64,000 bases of DNA, from NCBI RefSeq assembly GCF_001984175.1, contig NZ_MTQP01000039.1, positions 1 through 64,000 on the forward strand. The letters run 5' to 3'. The DNA is from Saccharothrix sp. ALI-22-I (GTDB lineage Bacteria > Actinomycetota > Actinomycetes > Mycobacteriales > Pseudonocardiaceae). Numbering within the stretch: the first letter of the stretch is position 1; each line of letters starts with the position of its first letter. Shown here piece after piece: positions 10,301 to 17,134 of the stretch. Made by a program: the position numbers and the translations under genes. A model generated the notes under the pieces. The model saw nothing but the letters and a program-made list of their open reading frames with translations. It searched no databases and had not been told where the DNA came from.

Positions 10301-10575
10301 TCGACGCGAACGGCGCCGCGCCCGCGGGCCGGGTGCTGCGGGTGCCGCTCGTGGTCGAACAGCAGCAGGGCGCGGCCAACGGCCGGGTCGACCGGGTCCG
10401 GGTCGAGGTGTCCTTCGACGACGGCAAGACGTGGTCGACGGTGCCGGTGATCGGGCGCACCGCGTTCGTGCGCAACCCCGCCACCACCGGATACGCCTCG
10501 CTGCGCGTCAAGGGCTCCGACCGCAACGGCAACACGTTCGAGCAGACCGTGATCCGCGCCTACAAGATCGGCTGA
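7330..10575 (+). CDS. secreted subtilisin-like (S8) serine protease, large form
   Basis: The TTG start at 7330 is chosen because GGGAGG lies 8 bases upstream and the resulting N-terminus (basic NPRSRKRG, then a hydrophobic run ending in ATATASPV) is a Sec signal peptide; an ATG at 7264 would bury it. The product is 1081 residues. An inhibitor-like propeptide (HTVTLITGDRVVV) precedes the catalytic domain with Asp212 (VAVLDSGVD), His247 (GHGTHVAAT), the oxyanion Asn (VAAGNSG) and Ser413 (GTSMATPHVAG). The 600-residue C-terminal part is beta-rich. It is extracellular and probably self-processed. A terminator follows. A broken second copy of the same start region lies 160 bases downstream. Confidence 0.93.
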   Translation: MNPRSRKRGIAWGAALLAVGLAAGTATATASPVSPPSRVGGERHTVTLITGDRVVVAGQSLLSVTPGRDRDGITFYRFLRDGRLHVIPRDAARPLAEGKLDLRLFDVTGLVDAGYDDAKRDTVPLIITGDQPQAGGVQVTRALPTIGSVAARTAKSETAGTYQALVNDPGVKKIWLDGIRKPSLDRSVAQIGTPTAWQAGYTGKGVKVAVLDSGVDQTHPDLAGREVLERNFSEDPDTSDLVGHGTHVAATVASAGVKYRGVAPDAQILDGKVCSLDCAESWIVDGMQWAADQGADVINMSLGGTDTPEVDPLEQAIETLSARTGTLFVVAAGNSGAPETLSSPASADAALAVGAVNRDDSIADFSSRGPRVGDGAPRPDITAPGVDIVAAKSSTGRIGTPVGDKYVAVSGTSMATPHVAGAAALIAQQHPDWNGAQIKATLMASAKNNPALTAFDQGTGRVDLTKAITTTVTADPPSLALGLHKWPHDDDTPSGKEFAIRNAGAAPVTLDLTIDAKGPGSAPVPAGVFTVSPATVTVPAGGEAKATVTADPRAATADGAYSGTVVASGGDVRLRVPVGLNREVESYDVTFEFVDAAGRPAVDYFALVIGLDDGRSVILSGDVGKATTRLPIGEYMVVTEVLTDGTKSAVLPMPSLRVGRDTTSVVADARKAKPISITFPDPKAEPAFGDLLLGRSRNGTLVAGIGGLYAGSFGNVSIGHLGPELPAEDFSMMVNTHATGTPVGTTPVTYRFAWAEHGKVPTGFVRAPAKRELAEVRSEFAPGPDGKRYAFAGYPMLAFPSGGGLGGFSLDTAVTAPGRSLDYTTAAPDVRWAWSLGQFRGEAIEAQLDTPMRTHQPGRTYRERFNRPVFGPGLPASPYPYLSRTGDLVDFFVPLFGDRDGHLGRSVTSSARTRLLRNGTVVGETAEPAGGQFAVPPGAAEFRVETETVRAPGVSEFSTAVSGAWTFRSDTVPGDRYAPLPLTAVRFTPALDANGAAPAGRVLRVPLVVEQQQGAANGRVDRVRVEVSFDDGKTWSTVPVIGRTAFVRNPATTGYASLRVKGSDRNGNTFEQTVIRAYKIG

Positions 10576-10581
10576 ACGGGA

Positions 10582-10612
10582 AGGGGGCATTCGCGCACGC
10601 GAGTGCCCCCTT
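10582..10612 (+). terminator. intrinsic terminator after the S8 protease
   Basis: A long GC-rich inverted repeat (AGGGGGCA ... TGCCCCCT with an inner CGCG/CGCG pairing) begins six bases after the stop and is followed by TTTCGG. Position and strength fit a rho-independent terminator. Confidence 0.75.
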
Positions 10613-10736
10613 TCGGATGGCTTCGAAGTCGTTGAGGGCTTCGACTATTCGGGCTCACGGCGCCGCCGCGAGTCAGCGGTGCCTTCCGAGTGCGCGTTCT
10701 GTCACCGCGCACGACCCGATTCGGTAGGTGTCTGTG

Positions 10737-10875
10737 TTGACCGCGAGATTACGACGAGTCGCCTTGGCCGTGGCCGGCTCGTCGCTACCACGGCCACGGG
10801 GGTGGCCAGCGCGACGCCGGACCCGGCGCGCCGCGACGCCGTCGGATCGACCCTCATCCTGATCACGGGCGACCG
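10737..10875 (+). pseudogene. truncated, frameshifted second S8 protease N-terminus
   Basis: From a TTG at 10737, in a context like that of the intact protease (TAGGTGTCTGTG TTG), the sequence encodes a basic N-terminus and hydrophobic run. After a one-base frameshift it gives TATGVASATPDPARRDAVGS and LILITGDRV, the same propeptide opening as the intact gene. The similarity stops exactly at the end of the IS-derived element at 10876. This is a partial paralogue inactivated by frameshift and insertion or deletion. Confidence 0.65.
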
Positions 10876-11010
10876 TGTAGGTGCCAGAACTCTGCGCTGG
10901 GTCGCTGAGCTGCGGTGATCGTGCACCATGGACCGCAGGGGCATGATCGTGAAGCGTGGCGTTGCGACACGCAGGTCAGAGCATCAATACAGACTTCTGG
11001 CACCTCACAC
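10876..11010. mobile_element. MITE-like internal-deletion derivative of the local IS
   Basis: About 135 bp with near-perfect terminal inverted repeats: TGTAGGTGCCAGAACTCTG at 10876 and, reverse-complemented, TGTGAGGTGCCAGAAGTCTG at the right end. The first 90 bp match the outer right end of the IS copies at 22.4-23.6 and 25.2-26.4 kb (AGAACTC type). The right terminus is of their other-end type (AGAAGTC). Both ends are therefore kept and the transposase is deleted. It abuts the broken protease copy. Confidence 0.7.
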
Positions 11011-11093
11011 GGTCGCGACCGTGGTGGGCTGATCTCGCCCAGGGAGGAGTGGAGACCTACTCGATCGACTGTGAGCACGAGGAGATGATGAAC

Positions 11094-11195
11094 GTGGAAC
11101 CGGTTTTGAGCATCGGCAAAATCGTCTCGGACGTGTTCGCGCGGTACGGTTCGGTGCGGGAATCCGTGCTGGAGTCTTCTGTTGTGAAAGTCTAG
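11094..11195 (+). CDS. 33-residue peptide gene upstream of an MFS exporter
   Basis: GAGGAG at 11079-11084 lies 9 bases before GTG 11094, a better fit than the ATGs at 11085 and 11088, which sit 0-3 bases from it. The product starts MEPVLSIGKIVSDVFARYG and ends ESSVVKV; it is amphipathic, with no Cys, and carries Ser/Glu near the C-terminus. It ends 17 bases before the start of the exporter, so the two are probably co-transcribed. It could be a ribosomally made peptide precursor or a short translational leader. No modifying enzyme remains intact nearby, only the carbamoyltransferase stump at 12557. The product is unknown. Confidence 0.5.
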   Translation: MEPVLSIGKIVSDVFARYGSVRESVLESSVVKV

Positions 11196-11212
11196 CCGGA
11201 GGAATTCTCGAA

Positions 11213-12469
11213 GTGTCCACGAAGGAATCTGGCGACGCCAAGGTGAGGCTGGGAAGCCGCTTCCACAGACTCTTCGGCGCCACGTTTGTGTCGGCCATCG
11301 GCACCGGCATGCACGCCGCCGCGTTGCCCCTGCTGGCCCTGCAGAGCACCAGCAGCCCGATGGCGTTGAGCTTCGTCGTCATGGCCGCCGAGATTCCCTG
11401 GGTGCTGCTCTCGCTACACGCCGGTGTCGTGGTGGACCGGCTGGACCGCCGACGGGTGATGGTGTGGGCGGACCTGGGCCGGTTCGCCGTCCTGGTCGGT
11501 CTCGCGGTGCTGATCCTGACCGCGCAGGTGAACCTGCTGTGGCTGGTGGTCGCGGCGTTCCTGCTGGGCGTCGGCCAGGTCTTCTTCGACCTCGCCGCCC
11601 AGTCGGCCATTCCCGACTTCGTGTCGCGGGATCCGCGGAGCCTGGCAACGGCGAACGGGCGGATCGTCGCGGCGGAGAGCAACGGTGAGGACTTCGTGGG
11701 GCCTCCGGTCGGCTCCGCGCTGTTCGGCGTGTGGAACTTCCTGCCGTTCGCCGGCAACGCTCTCTCGTTCGCCGCCAGCGGCCTGTTGATCTTCTCGATC
11801 CGGACGGACGCCAAGCCGAAGGAGACGTCCGACGCTCCGCGCAAGAGCGTGCGGAGCGAAATCGTCGAGGGCATTCGGTGGTTGTTCGGGAACCGGACCC
11901 TGCGGGCGCTGGCCACGGTTTCCTGCCTCGGCAACGTCGCCGCCACCGCTCAGTTCGCGATGCTCGCGCTGCTGGCCAAGGAGGTCCTCGGACTTCCGGA
12001 TTTCGGTTTCGGTCTGTTGCTGACGGCCACCGCGGTCGGCGCGACGGCCGGGGGACTGGCCGCCGCGGCCGCCAGCAAGCGATTCGGCCCAGGCACAGTG
12101 ATGCTCGCGGGCAAAGCCGGCGTGGGCGCGGCCATTCTGGTTCTGGGACTTGTCGCCAATTCGTGGGTTGCGGCCGCGATGATGATGGTGACCGGTGCGT
12201 TGATGACCGCGGAGAAAGTCGTTGTGAGCACATTGCGCCAGCGGATCGTGCCCGACGAACTCTTGGGGAGGGTGCTCTCGTCGAGTAGGCTGGTGGTAAT
12301 GGCTGGGGGGCCGGTCGGTGCGGCACTCGGCGGCGTTCTCGCCAGCTTGTTCGCCGTCCAGGTCTCGTATGTCGCCGGTGGTGTTTTTCTCATCCTGGTG
12401 GCGCTGGTCTTCTATCCCGTGCTGAACAACCGCGCCCTGGCAAGCGCTACGGACGAGTCGGCCGGGTAA
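11213..12469 (+). CDS. MFS exporter (EntS-like, MFS_3 type)
   Basis: The 418-residue protein starts at GTG 11213 with GGAGG about 9 bases upstream. It has about 12 hydrophobic segments, starting with LFGATFVSAIGTGMHAAALP, and the MFS loop 2-3 signature VVVDRLDRRRVMVWADLGRF. The AQSAIPDFVSRD and GEDFVGPPVGSALF motifs are typical of enterobactin- and macrolide-exporter-like MFS proteins. It would act in the cytoplasmic membrane as a proton-driven efflux pump. It follows a tiny gene and precedes a carbamoyltransferase stump, which suggests export of a small natural product now lost from this locus. Confidence 0.88.
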   Translation: MSTKESGDAKVRLGSRFHRLFGATFVSAIGTGMHAAALPLLALQSTSSPMALSFVVMAAEIPWVLLSLHAGVVVDRLDRRRVMVWADLGRFAVLVGLAVLILTAQVNLLWLVVAAFLLGVGQVFFDLAAQSAIPDFVSRDPRSLATANGRIVAAESNGEDFVGPPVGSALFGVWNFLPFAGNALSFAASGLLIFSIRTDAKPKETSDAPRKSVRSEIVEGIRWLFGNRTLRALATVSCLGNVAATAQFAMLALLAKEVLGLPDFGFGLLLTATAVGATAGGLAAAAASKRFGPGTVMLAGKAGVGAAILVLGLVANSWVAAAMMMVTGALMTAEKVVVSTLRQRIVPDELLGRVLSSSRLVVMAGGPVGAALGGVLASLFAVQVSYVAGGVFLILVALVFYPVLNNRALASATDESAG

Positions 12470-12556
12470 GCGAGAAATCCGCGGCCGCGCGGGAGGTGCC
12501 GCTCCGCACTTCGCGCTCGGGATATGTCATCCCACAACACGGGGAGACGATTTGTC

Positions 12557-12625
12557 GTGATCATCTGCGGAATCAAGGCATCGCACGACGGTGCGGTCGC
12601 GGTCGTCGAGGACGGCCGCCTCTGA
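12557..12625 (+). pseudogene. N-terminal stump of a NodU-type carbamoyltransferase
   Basis: GTG at 12557, preceded by GGGGAG, encodes 22 residues (IICGIKASHDGAVAVVEDG) that match the conserved start of NodU/CmcH carbamoyltransferases, including the HDG of the N-terminal domain. The frame then hits TGA, and the DNA changes to unrelated IS remnant. The gene has lost more than 95 percent of its length. Confidence 0.6.
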
Positions 12626-12776
12626 CCCGATTCCGCGAGTAGTGGGCTGAGGTGATCTACATGTGCGGATGTGGATCTTTGGATGCGTGTTCCGGTGGCC
12701 GGGCATGTTTGTGGCCCGGTAGTCGCACCGGATTCGTGTTCGGGGTCCTTGGTCGGGGCCGGGTGGGCCGGGGTGG

Positions 12777-13050
12777 TCAGGGCATCGCGGGAAGCGTCCG
12801 GAGTCGGGCGAGGATCTTCGCGAGTAGGTCGTGGCCGGGCGGTAGCCGCAGGATTGGTTGTCCTGCATGAGAAACGAGACGTGCGGGGGTGGTGATGAGA
12901 CGGTGGCGCAGGGTGGTGATCATGGCTTTGCCGTCGCGGGTGCCCCACCCGGCGAGCCGCCCGGTCGGTCCTTCGGTTGCGGTGAGTTGGTGCAGCCAGG
13001 CGGCCATGGTGGCGGCGAGGAGCGCACCCCACGTCCAGGCGGTGTGACCT
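12777..13050 (-). pseudogene. C-terminal fragment of an IS1380-type transposase
   Basis: The minus-strand reading AWTWGALLAATMAAWLHQLT followed by KAMITTLRHRLITTPARLVS and LRLPPGHDLLAKILARL is the familiar C-terminal region of IS1380-group DDE transposases. The catalytic part is missing. The fragment directly abuts another gene fragment on the opposite strand near 13045. Confidence 0.6.
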
Positions 13051-13429
13051 CGGCCGCAAGTTCGACCACGACCAGGTCAACAACATCCTGGTCCGCTCGA
13101 TCCCGCAGATCGCCGAGACGCTCACCCGCGACTACGGCGGCGGGATAACCCCGCTGCGCAACACCCTGCACGGCCTGGACATCGTGCTCACCGGCACCGG
13201 CCTGAAGCACTACCGGGAGCGGGTGTGGTGGTCGGCGGTCTCGTACCTGACCACCACGGACGAGGAAGAGGTCGAACTGGTCCACCAGAAGCTCGACTGG
13301 GAGTCCGCCCAGCTGGCCAAGCTGATCGCCGACCAGAGCGCGTGGAGCCTGCCCGTGCGCACAATCGGCCGCGCGATCCGCAAGGACGACTACAGCCGCA
13401 TCACCCTGGAGAGCCCGGCAGCCGCGTGA
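13043..13429 (+). pseudogene. C-terminal part of an unidentified protein
   Basis: An open frame enters from the transposase fragment and runs 128 codons to TGA at 13427-13429. It is protein-like and hydrophilic (KFDHDQVNNILVRSIPQIAE, GLKHYRERVWWSAVSYL, LVHQKLDWESAQLAKLIADQ). No start codon with a ribosome-binding site lies at its beginning, so it is the tail of a gene whose 5' part was lost at the IS joint. I do not recognise the family. Confidence 0.45.
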
Positions 13430-13470
13430 GGGGCCTTCCTGAGATGGTGGAGAGATGTGGCCCGCGTCCG

Positions 13471-14526
13471 TCAGGCGCCTCCGGCGTGGGCGGCGGCCAG
13501 GTGCGGCGGATCGGACCGGACTCGGGCGGAGAGGGCGATCTGCTCTCGCAGTTCCTCCAACCCGGCCATGGCGACGTCGTAGGCGCTGTCCACGCCGGGC
13601 TCCGGGTCGTCCTCGCCGGGCCGCCAGAACCGCCGGCGTGCCATGCGCATGGAGTTGGCGAACGGCGGGATCGCGTTGAACACCTCGACCAGGTACGGTC
13701 CGCGATAGACGGGTTCGATCTCGTTCAGGATGATGTCCCACGGGATCCAGCTGTCGTGCACCGCGCCACGGTCTGGTGCGGATATGTGGACGTAGTGGAG
13801 CCGATCCTGCCGTGTGGCTCGAGCGACGTTGTCCTTGAAGATCGAGGGACCTTGGCTTTCCATCACGACTTGCGCGGTGTCGATCGTTGCGCCGCACTGC
13901 GCGTGCCCGAGGTCGTCGAGGAAATCCAGAACCTGCGAGACCATGTTGGGTGGAGGCGTCTCCCAGCTCTTGACGGGCTCGATGGCGAGCTTCACTTCTC
14001 GCGCTGCGGCGTACGTCGCCAGTTCCTCGAAGACGGGACGCGCCGCGTGATAGCGCGGCTTCATCCAGGCCAGGAGGGCGTCGCTCCATATCGGCTCGTT
14101 GTCGTCCGTGAGCGGGAAGACGCCGTAGGGGTAGAGGAACGGTCCTGACATGATCGAGTCGCCGCCCAGGACCTGGGTGATGTCGACGCGTGACTTGAGG
14201 TAGGAGAGCGCCTGGCTGCGCTGCTCCTCGTAGGGTGAAGTCGGGTCGAAGGTCCGTGTGGTCCCGACGTTGGTGGTGAACTTCACGTCGTTCAGCCCGG
14301 CCTCGTCGAATGCTTTCTTGAGGCGGACGTAGCTTTCGACTTCGAGTTGGTGGTCGACCGTCGCGGGCTGGGAGGCGATGTGCAGGTCGAAGCCGTCGTA
14401 GCCCATGTCGGTGAGGGCTTTCAGATGATCGATCAGGATTTTGGTGTAACGCGCGTCCTGTGGCCTCAGATCGGCCGTGAACATGAAGAAGCTGAAGAAT
14501 ATGTCTCGCTTGACTGGCGCGTTCAT
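13471..14526 (-). CDS. sugar (phosphate) isomerase/epimerase, xylose-isomerase-like TIM barrel
   Basis: This 351-residue protein has the AP-endonuclease-2/xylose-isomerase-like barrel with the usual metal ligands in order: Glu in KLAIEPVKSWE, Asp in GATIDTAQVVM, His in YVHISAPDRG and Glu in YLVEVFNAI. Family members epimerise keto-sugars or cleave and isomerise 3-keto-glycosides. It is the last gene of a minus-strand operon with an IolE-like enzyme and a GMC dehydrogenase, so a keto-sugar or keto-inositol is the likely substrate. The start at 14526 (MNAPVKRDI) has GAGGACACCAGGA just upstream. There is no signal peptide, so it is cytosolic. Confidence 0.85.
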   Translation of the reverse strand: MNAPVKRDIFFSFFMFTADLRPQDARYTKILIDHLKALTDMGYDGFDLHIASQPATVDHQLEVESYVRLKKAFDEAGLNDVKFTTNVGTTRTFDPTSPYEEQRSQALSYLKSRVDITQVLGGDSIMSGPFLYPYGVFPLTDDNEPIWSDALLAWMKPRYHAARPVFEELATYAAAREVKLAIEPVKSWETPPPNMVSQVLDFLDDLGHAQCGATIDTAQVVMESQGPSIFKDNVARATRQDRLHYVHISAPDRGAVHDSWIPWDIILNEIEPVYRGPYLVEVFNAIPPFANSMRMARRRFWRPGEDDPEPGVDSAYDVAMAGLEELREQIALSARVRSDPPHLAAAHAGGA

Positions 14527-14595
14527 TCCTGGTGTCCTCTGCGTGAGGTGAGATCCGGTGTCGGCGGGCTGCGCAATTCGGGGGTCCCGAATTCA

Positions 14596-15519
14596 CTACC
14601 AACCCAGGACACCGGTGAGGTAGTGGCGGGCCTTCTTTGCGTACTCGAGCGGGTTGGCCTTGTTCGGGTCCTGCTCGGCTTCCACGACCAGCCACCCCTG
14701 GTAGTCGGCGTCGGCCAGCACCTCGAGGATGGGCTGGAAGTCGATCGCGCCGTCTCCGGGCACGGTGAAGACGCCGAGCTCGATGCCGTCCTGGAACGAC
14801 AGGCCTTCTTCGCTCACCTGGCTCACGAACTCCGGCCGGATGCTCTTCATGTGGACGTGGCCGATGCGGTGGGCATGAGCCTTGGCCAGCTCCAGCGGAG
14901 TCAGCGGGTCGCCGGTGGCGAAGGCGATGTGGCCGGTGTCGAGCAGCAGGTGGACCAGGGCCGGATCGGTACAAGCCATCAGCCGGTCGACGTCGGCGCG
15001 GTACATGACGCCGGTGCCCATGTGGTGGTGATAGCTGAGCCTCATCCCGGCCGAGTTGGCGATCTTGCCGAGTTCCTGCAAGCCCGACGTCAAGGCGTCC
15101 CACTGGGCATCGGTGAAGACAGGGCGGTTGGCGAACACGTCGATGGGGAGCAGGTGCGACGAAGCTCCGAACTCGGCCACGACCACCTCGGTCCCGCCCA
15201 GTGCCTTGATGCGGGTCAGCGTGTCCTCGAAGGCGGATATCGTCTTCTGCCGCATGTTGTTGATCGTGAAGTACGTGCTCGTCCATGGCTCGGACACCCG
15301 CAGGCCGCGGAGATCGAGAGCGGCCTTGAGCACGTTGTTGTCGGAGGGGTATTTGTGCCCGATGCTGCAGCCCTGGAAGCCTGCGAGCGCCATCTCGCTC
15401 ACGGCTTGGCCGAAGGGGATGCCGGCGTCGATGGTGGGGAAGTCGTCGTTCCACCACAGGGTGCAGCAGACGCCCAGCTTCACCTTGTCCGGGCTGAGGC
15501 GGTTACCTAGTTCTGTCAT
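14596..15519 (-). CDS. IolE-like inosose dehydratase / sugar isomerase family protein
   Basis: From ATG 15519 (MTELGNRLSPDKVKLGV) the 307-residue product resembles myo-inosose-2 dehydratase: IPFGQAVSEMALAGFQGCSI, YHHHMGTGVM, LLLDTGHIAFATGD, IGHVHMKSIRP and LVVEAEQD supply the metal-binding Asp, His and Glu residues of the TIM barrel. Its start overlaps the stop of the upstream subunit gene by 4 bp (ATGA), so translation is coupled. IolE dehydrates 2-keto-myo-inositol. With no other iol genes here and a GMC dehydrogenase in the operon, a different keto-sugar is possible. Confidence 0.85.
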   Translation of the reverse strand: MTELGNRLSPDKVKLGVCCTLWWNDDFPTIDAGIPFGQAVSEMALAGFQGCSIGHKYPSDNNVLKAALDLRGLRVSEPWTSTYFTINNMRQKTISAFEDTLTRIKALGGTEVVVAEFGASSHLLPIDVFANRPVFTDAQWDALTSGLQELGKIANSAGMRLSYHHHMGTGVMYRADVDRLMACTDPALVHLLLDTGHIAFATGDPLTPLELAKAHAHRIGHVHMKSIRPEFVSQVSEEGLSFQDGIELGVFTVPGDGAIDFQPILEVLADADYQGWLVVEAEQDPNKANPLEYAKKARHYLTGVLGW

Positions 15520-16025
15520 TGTGTTGCCTCTTTCAAGTATCGGGCCTCGATGCGGGGTGGTTGGGCCCAGGAGCCGTAGCCGGGAGCCTTGGCACCGGGG
15601 GGATTGGCCGCGATGGCCCGCCACAGCAGCCCTTCCTGGTAGGAGGCAGCGGTGACGGTGGAGGTTTCGGCCGCCGTGCGGGCCTCGTAGCAGTCGGTCC
15701 ACTCGGGTGGCAGCCCGTACCACATCCCGGCGTACCAGAGCTTGATCACGTTGCGGGCCACCGGGCCGAGCCGGTCGTCGCTGAAGATCCGGTGGCGCAG
15801 GGCCCGGTCGAGCAGCGTCCGGTCAGGGCTTTCGGCATCACCGGCCGCGTCGGCTCGGGCGGCCCGGTGGGCGCCCAGGAGGGCGGTGACGACTCCTTCG
15901 CCGCAGGCGTCCCGCACCTTGGCCAGGTACTGGTGGGCCAGGCCGGTGCCGAGCAGGTCGGTCTCCTCGAAGGCGGTGAGGTCGACCGAGAGGAGGAGGA
16001 ACTCCTTGAACGAGTGGGCGGTCAT
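15516..16025 (-). CDS. sugar dehydrogenase small subunit (gluconate 2-dehydrogenase subunit 3-like)
   Basis: The 169-residue protein (MTAHSFKEFLLLSVDLTAFE, then LIKLWYAGMWYGLPPEW after RNV, and EGLLWRAIAANPPGAKAPGY) has the pattern of small subunits that accompany GMC-type flavoprotein dehydrogenases of sorbitol or glucoside-3-dehydrogenase type. Unlike many family members it shows no twin-arginine signal, which implies a cytosolic complex with the GMC protein two genes upstream. Its ATG overlaps the stop of the ferritin-like gene (ATGA), and its own stop overlaps the next start, so three genes are translationally coupled. Confidence 0.8.
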   Translation of the reverse strand: MTAHSFKEFLLLSVDLTAFEETDLLGTGLAHQYLAKVRDACGEGVVTALLGAHRAARADAAGDAESPDRTLLDRALRHRIFSDDRLGPVARNVIKLWYAGMWYGLPPEWTDCYEARTAAETSTVTAASYQEGLLWRAIAANPPGAKAPGYGSWAQPPRIEARYLKEATQ

Positions 16026-17134
16026 CCCGTCACCGCCTGGGCTACCTCGCCGGCGGTCCGGGAGGCGCCCGGATCGTGGCCGACCGCGGTCGGGATCTCG
16101 AAGGTAGGAGCGGCGTGCAGACCGTCGCTGCCCGGCAGGGGGTTGCGCACCAGCCGGTTGATCCCGTCGCGCAGGCGGAACATGTGCCAGATGGCGTCCT
16201 GCAACAGGCTTGGTTGCCCGTTGAACGCCTTCGTGAGCAGGGCGAGGAAGACTCCGTAGTCGGCGTTGAAGTCCCGGGCGGCACGGGCGAGTTCCGATCC
16301 CGCCGGGTAGTCGGCCAGCCGGGCGCTCACCTTCACCTGGTACACGTCGTTCCAGGAGATGTTGAGCGGCGGCCCCGAGGGTTCGTCGGGGTGGTCGCCG
16401 ACCTGGTAGTAGTGGCCGAGCTGCAGCTGGCGGAACCGGTAGTAGTGGGCCAGTTCCCCGTCTTCGCCGTAGATGCCGGCATCGAGGCCCTCGCCCTGAT
16501 CGGCGATGAACTGGAGCGCCTGCCGGGCCGAGTCCAGGTCGGTGACGGGAATCACTGCCCCGCCGCCGGAGTAGAAGTACTCGGGCCCGACCTGCCGGGT
16601 CGGATCGCCTTGGAAGAGATCGGGCTCGCGGTCCGCCACCTTCTCGAGCCCTTCGATGATCTCTGCGTAGAACTCGCCGATGCTGTAGAAGCGCAGGCTC
16701 TCGTCCGTCGGGCTGGAAACCGGCGTCGGCCGGTGGCTGTCCGATGCGGGCACCAGCCGTGAGCTGTCACGGGGAGCCTTGCCCGGCCGCTCGATCTTGC
16801 AGAACGTCTCCACCGCCTCGGGGGAGAAGGGCCGTAGGTCGACGGTGAAGTCGCACTCCCCGTCGGGCAGGTAGGTCGGGTAGGACGGCACGAAGCCGCG
16901 GCGGCTCAGGTCGGGCGTCCCGCCGATGGCGTTCAGGACGTTGGCGGCGAGGGTGAGGTGCAGCATCTCCTCCACCGCGACCACCCGGATGATGTGGGCG
17001 GCGTCGGAGTTGGTGGTGGGATGTATGGAGTAGTACGCGGTCAGGTAGGGGGGAATGGTCGCGTGCTCGAGCACCATCGCCCTGTGCAGGTACTTGATCA
17101 GGTCGTCACGGTTGTGGATGGTCGACGCGGTCAC
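16022..17134 (-). CDS. ferritin-like (VioB/iminophenylpyruvate-dimer-synthase-type) protein
   Basis: The GTG start at 17134 overlaps the stop of the GMC gene (GTGA) and follows GGAGG. The 370-residue product opens with the ferritin-like domain: YLHRAMVLEHATIPPYLTAY and later VVAVEEMLHLTLAANVL supply the Glu and EExxH ligands of a di-iron or related helical-bundle site. The family is known from VioB/RebD-associated domains and from stand-alone genes beside GMC dehydrogenases. Its role here is unclear; electron transfer or an oxygen- or peroxide-dependent step in sugar oxidation is possible. It lies inside the tightly coupled operon. Confidence 0.8.
   Translation of the reverse strand: MTASTIHNRDDLIKYLHRAMVLEHATIPPYLTAYYSIHPTTNSDAAHIIRVVAVEEMLHLTLAANVLNAIGGTPDLSRRGFVPSYPTYLPDGECDFTVDLRPFSPEAVETFCKIERPGKAPRDSSRLVPASDSHRPTPVSSPTDESLRFYSIGEFYAEIIEGLEKVADREPDLFQGDPTRQVGPEYFYSGGGAVIPVTDLDSARQALQFIADQGEGLDAGIYGEDGELAHYYRFRQLQLGHYYQVGDHPDEPSGPPLNISWNDVYQVKVSARLADYPAGSELARAARDFNADYGVFLALLTKAFNGQPSLLQDAIWHMFRLRDGINRLVRNPLPGSDGLHAAPTFEIPTAVGHDPGASRTAGEVAQAVTG

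Noticed and set aside
7429-10590. A 1053-codon open frame on the minus strand
   Set aside because: It is the antisense shadow of the S8 protease gene; its residue pattern (Arg/Gly/His/Val-rich, no motifs) is that of reversed high-GC codons.
12920-15457. An 845-codon minus-strand frame overlapping the epimerase and IolE-like genes
   Set aside because: It is out of frame with two well-supported genes, has no ribosome-binding site or domain, and is Arg/Pro-rich as expected of a shadow frame.
14596-15519. Myo-inositol catabolic (iol) operon
   Set aside because: Only an IolE-like gene is present; no iolG, iolC, iolD or iolB is adjacent, and the operon partners are a GMC dehydrogenase set.
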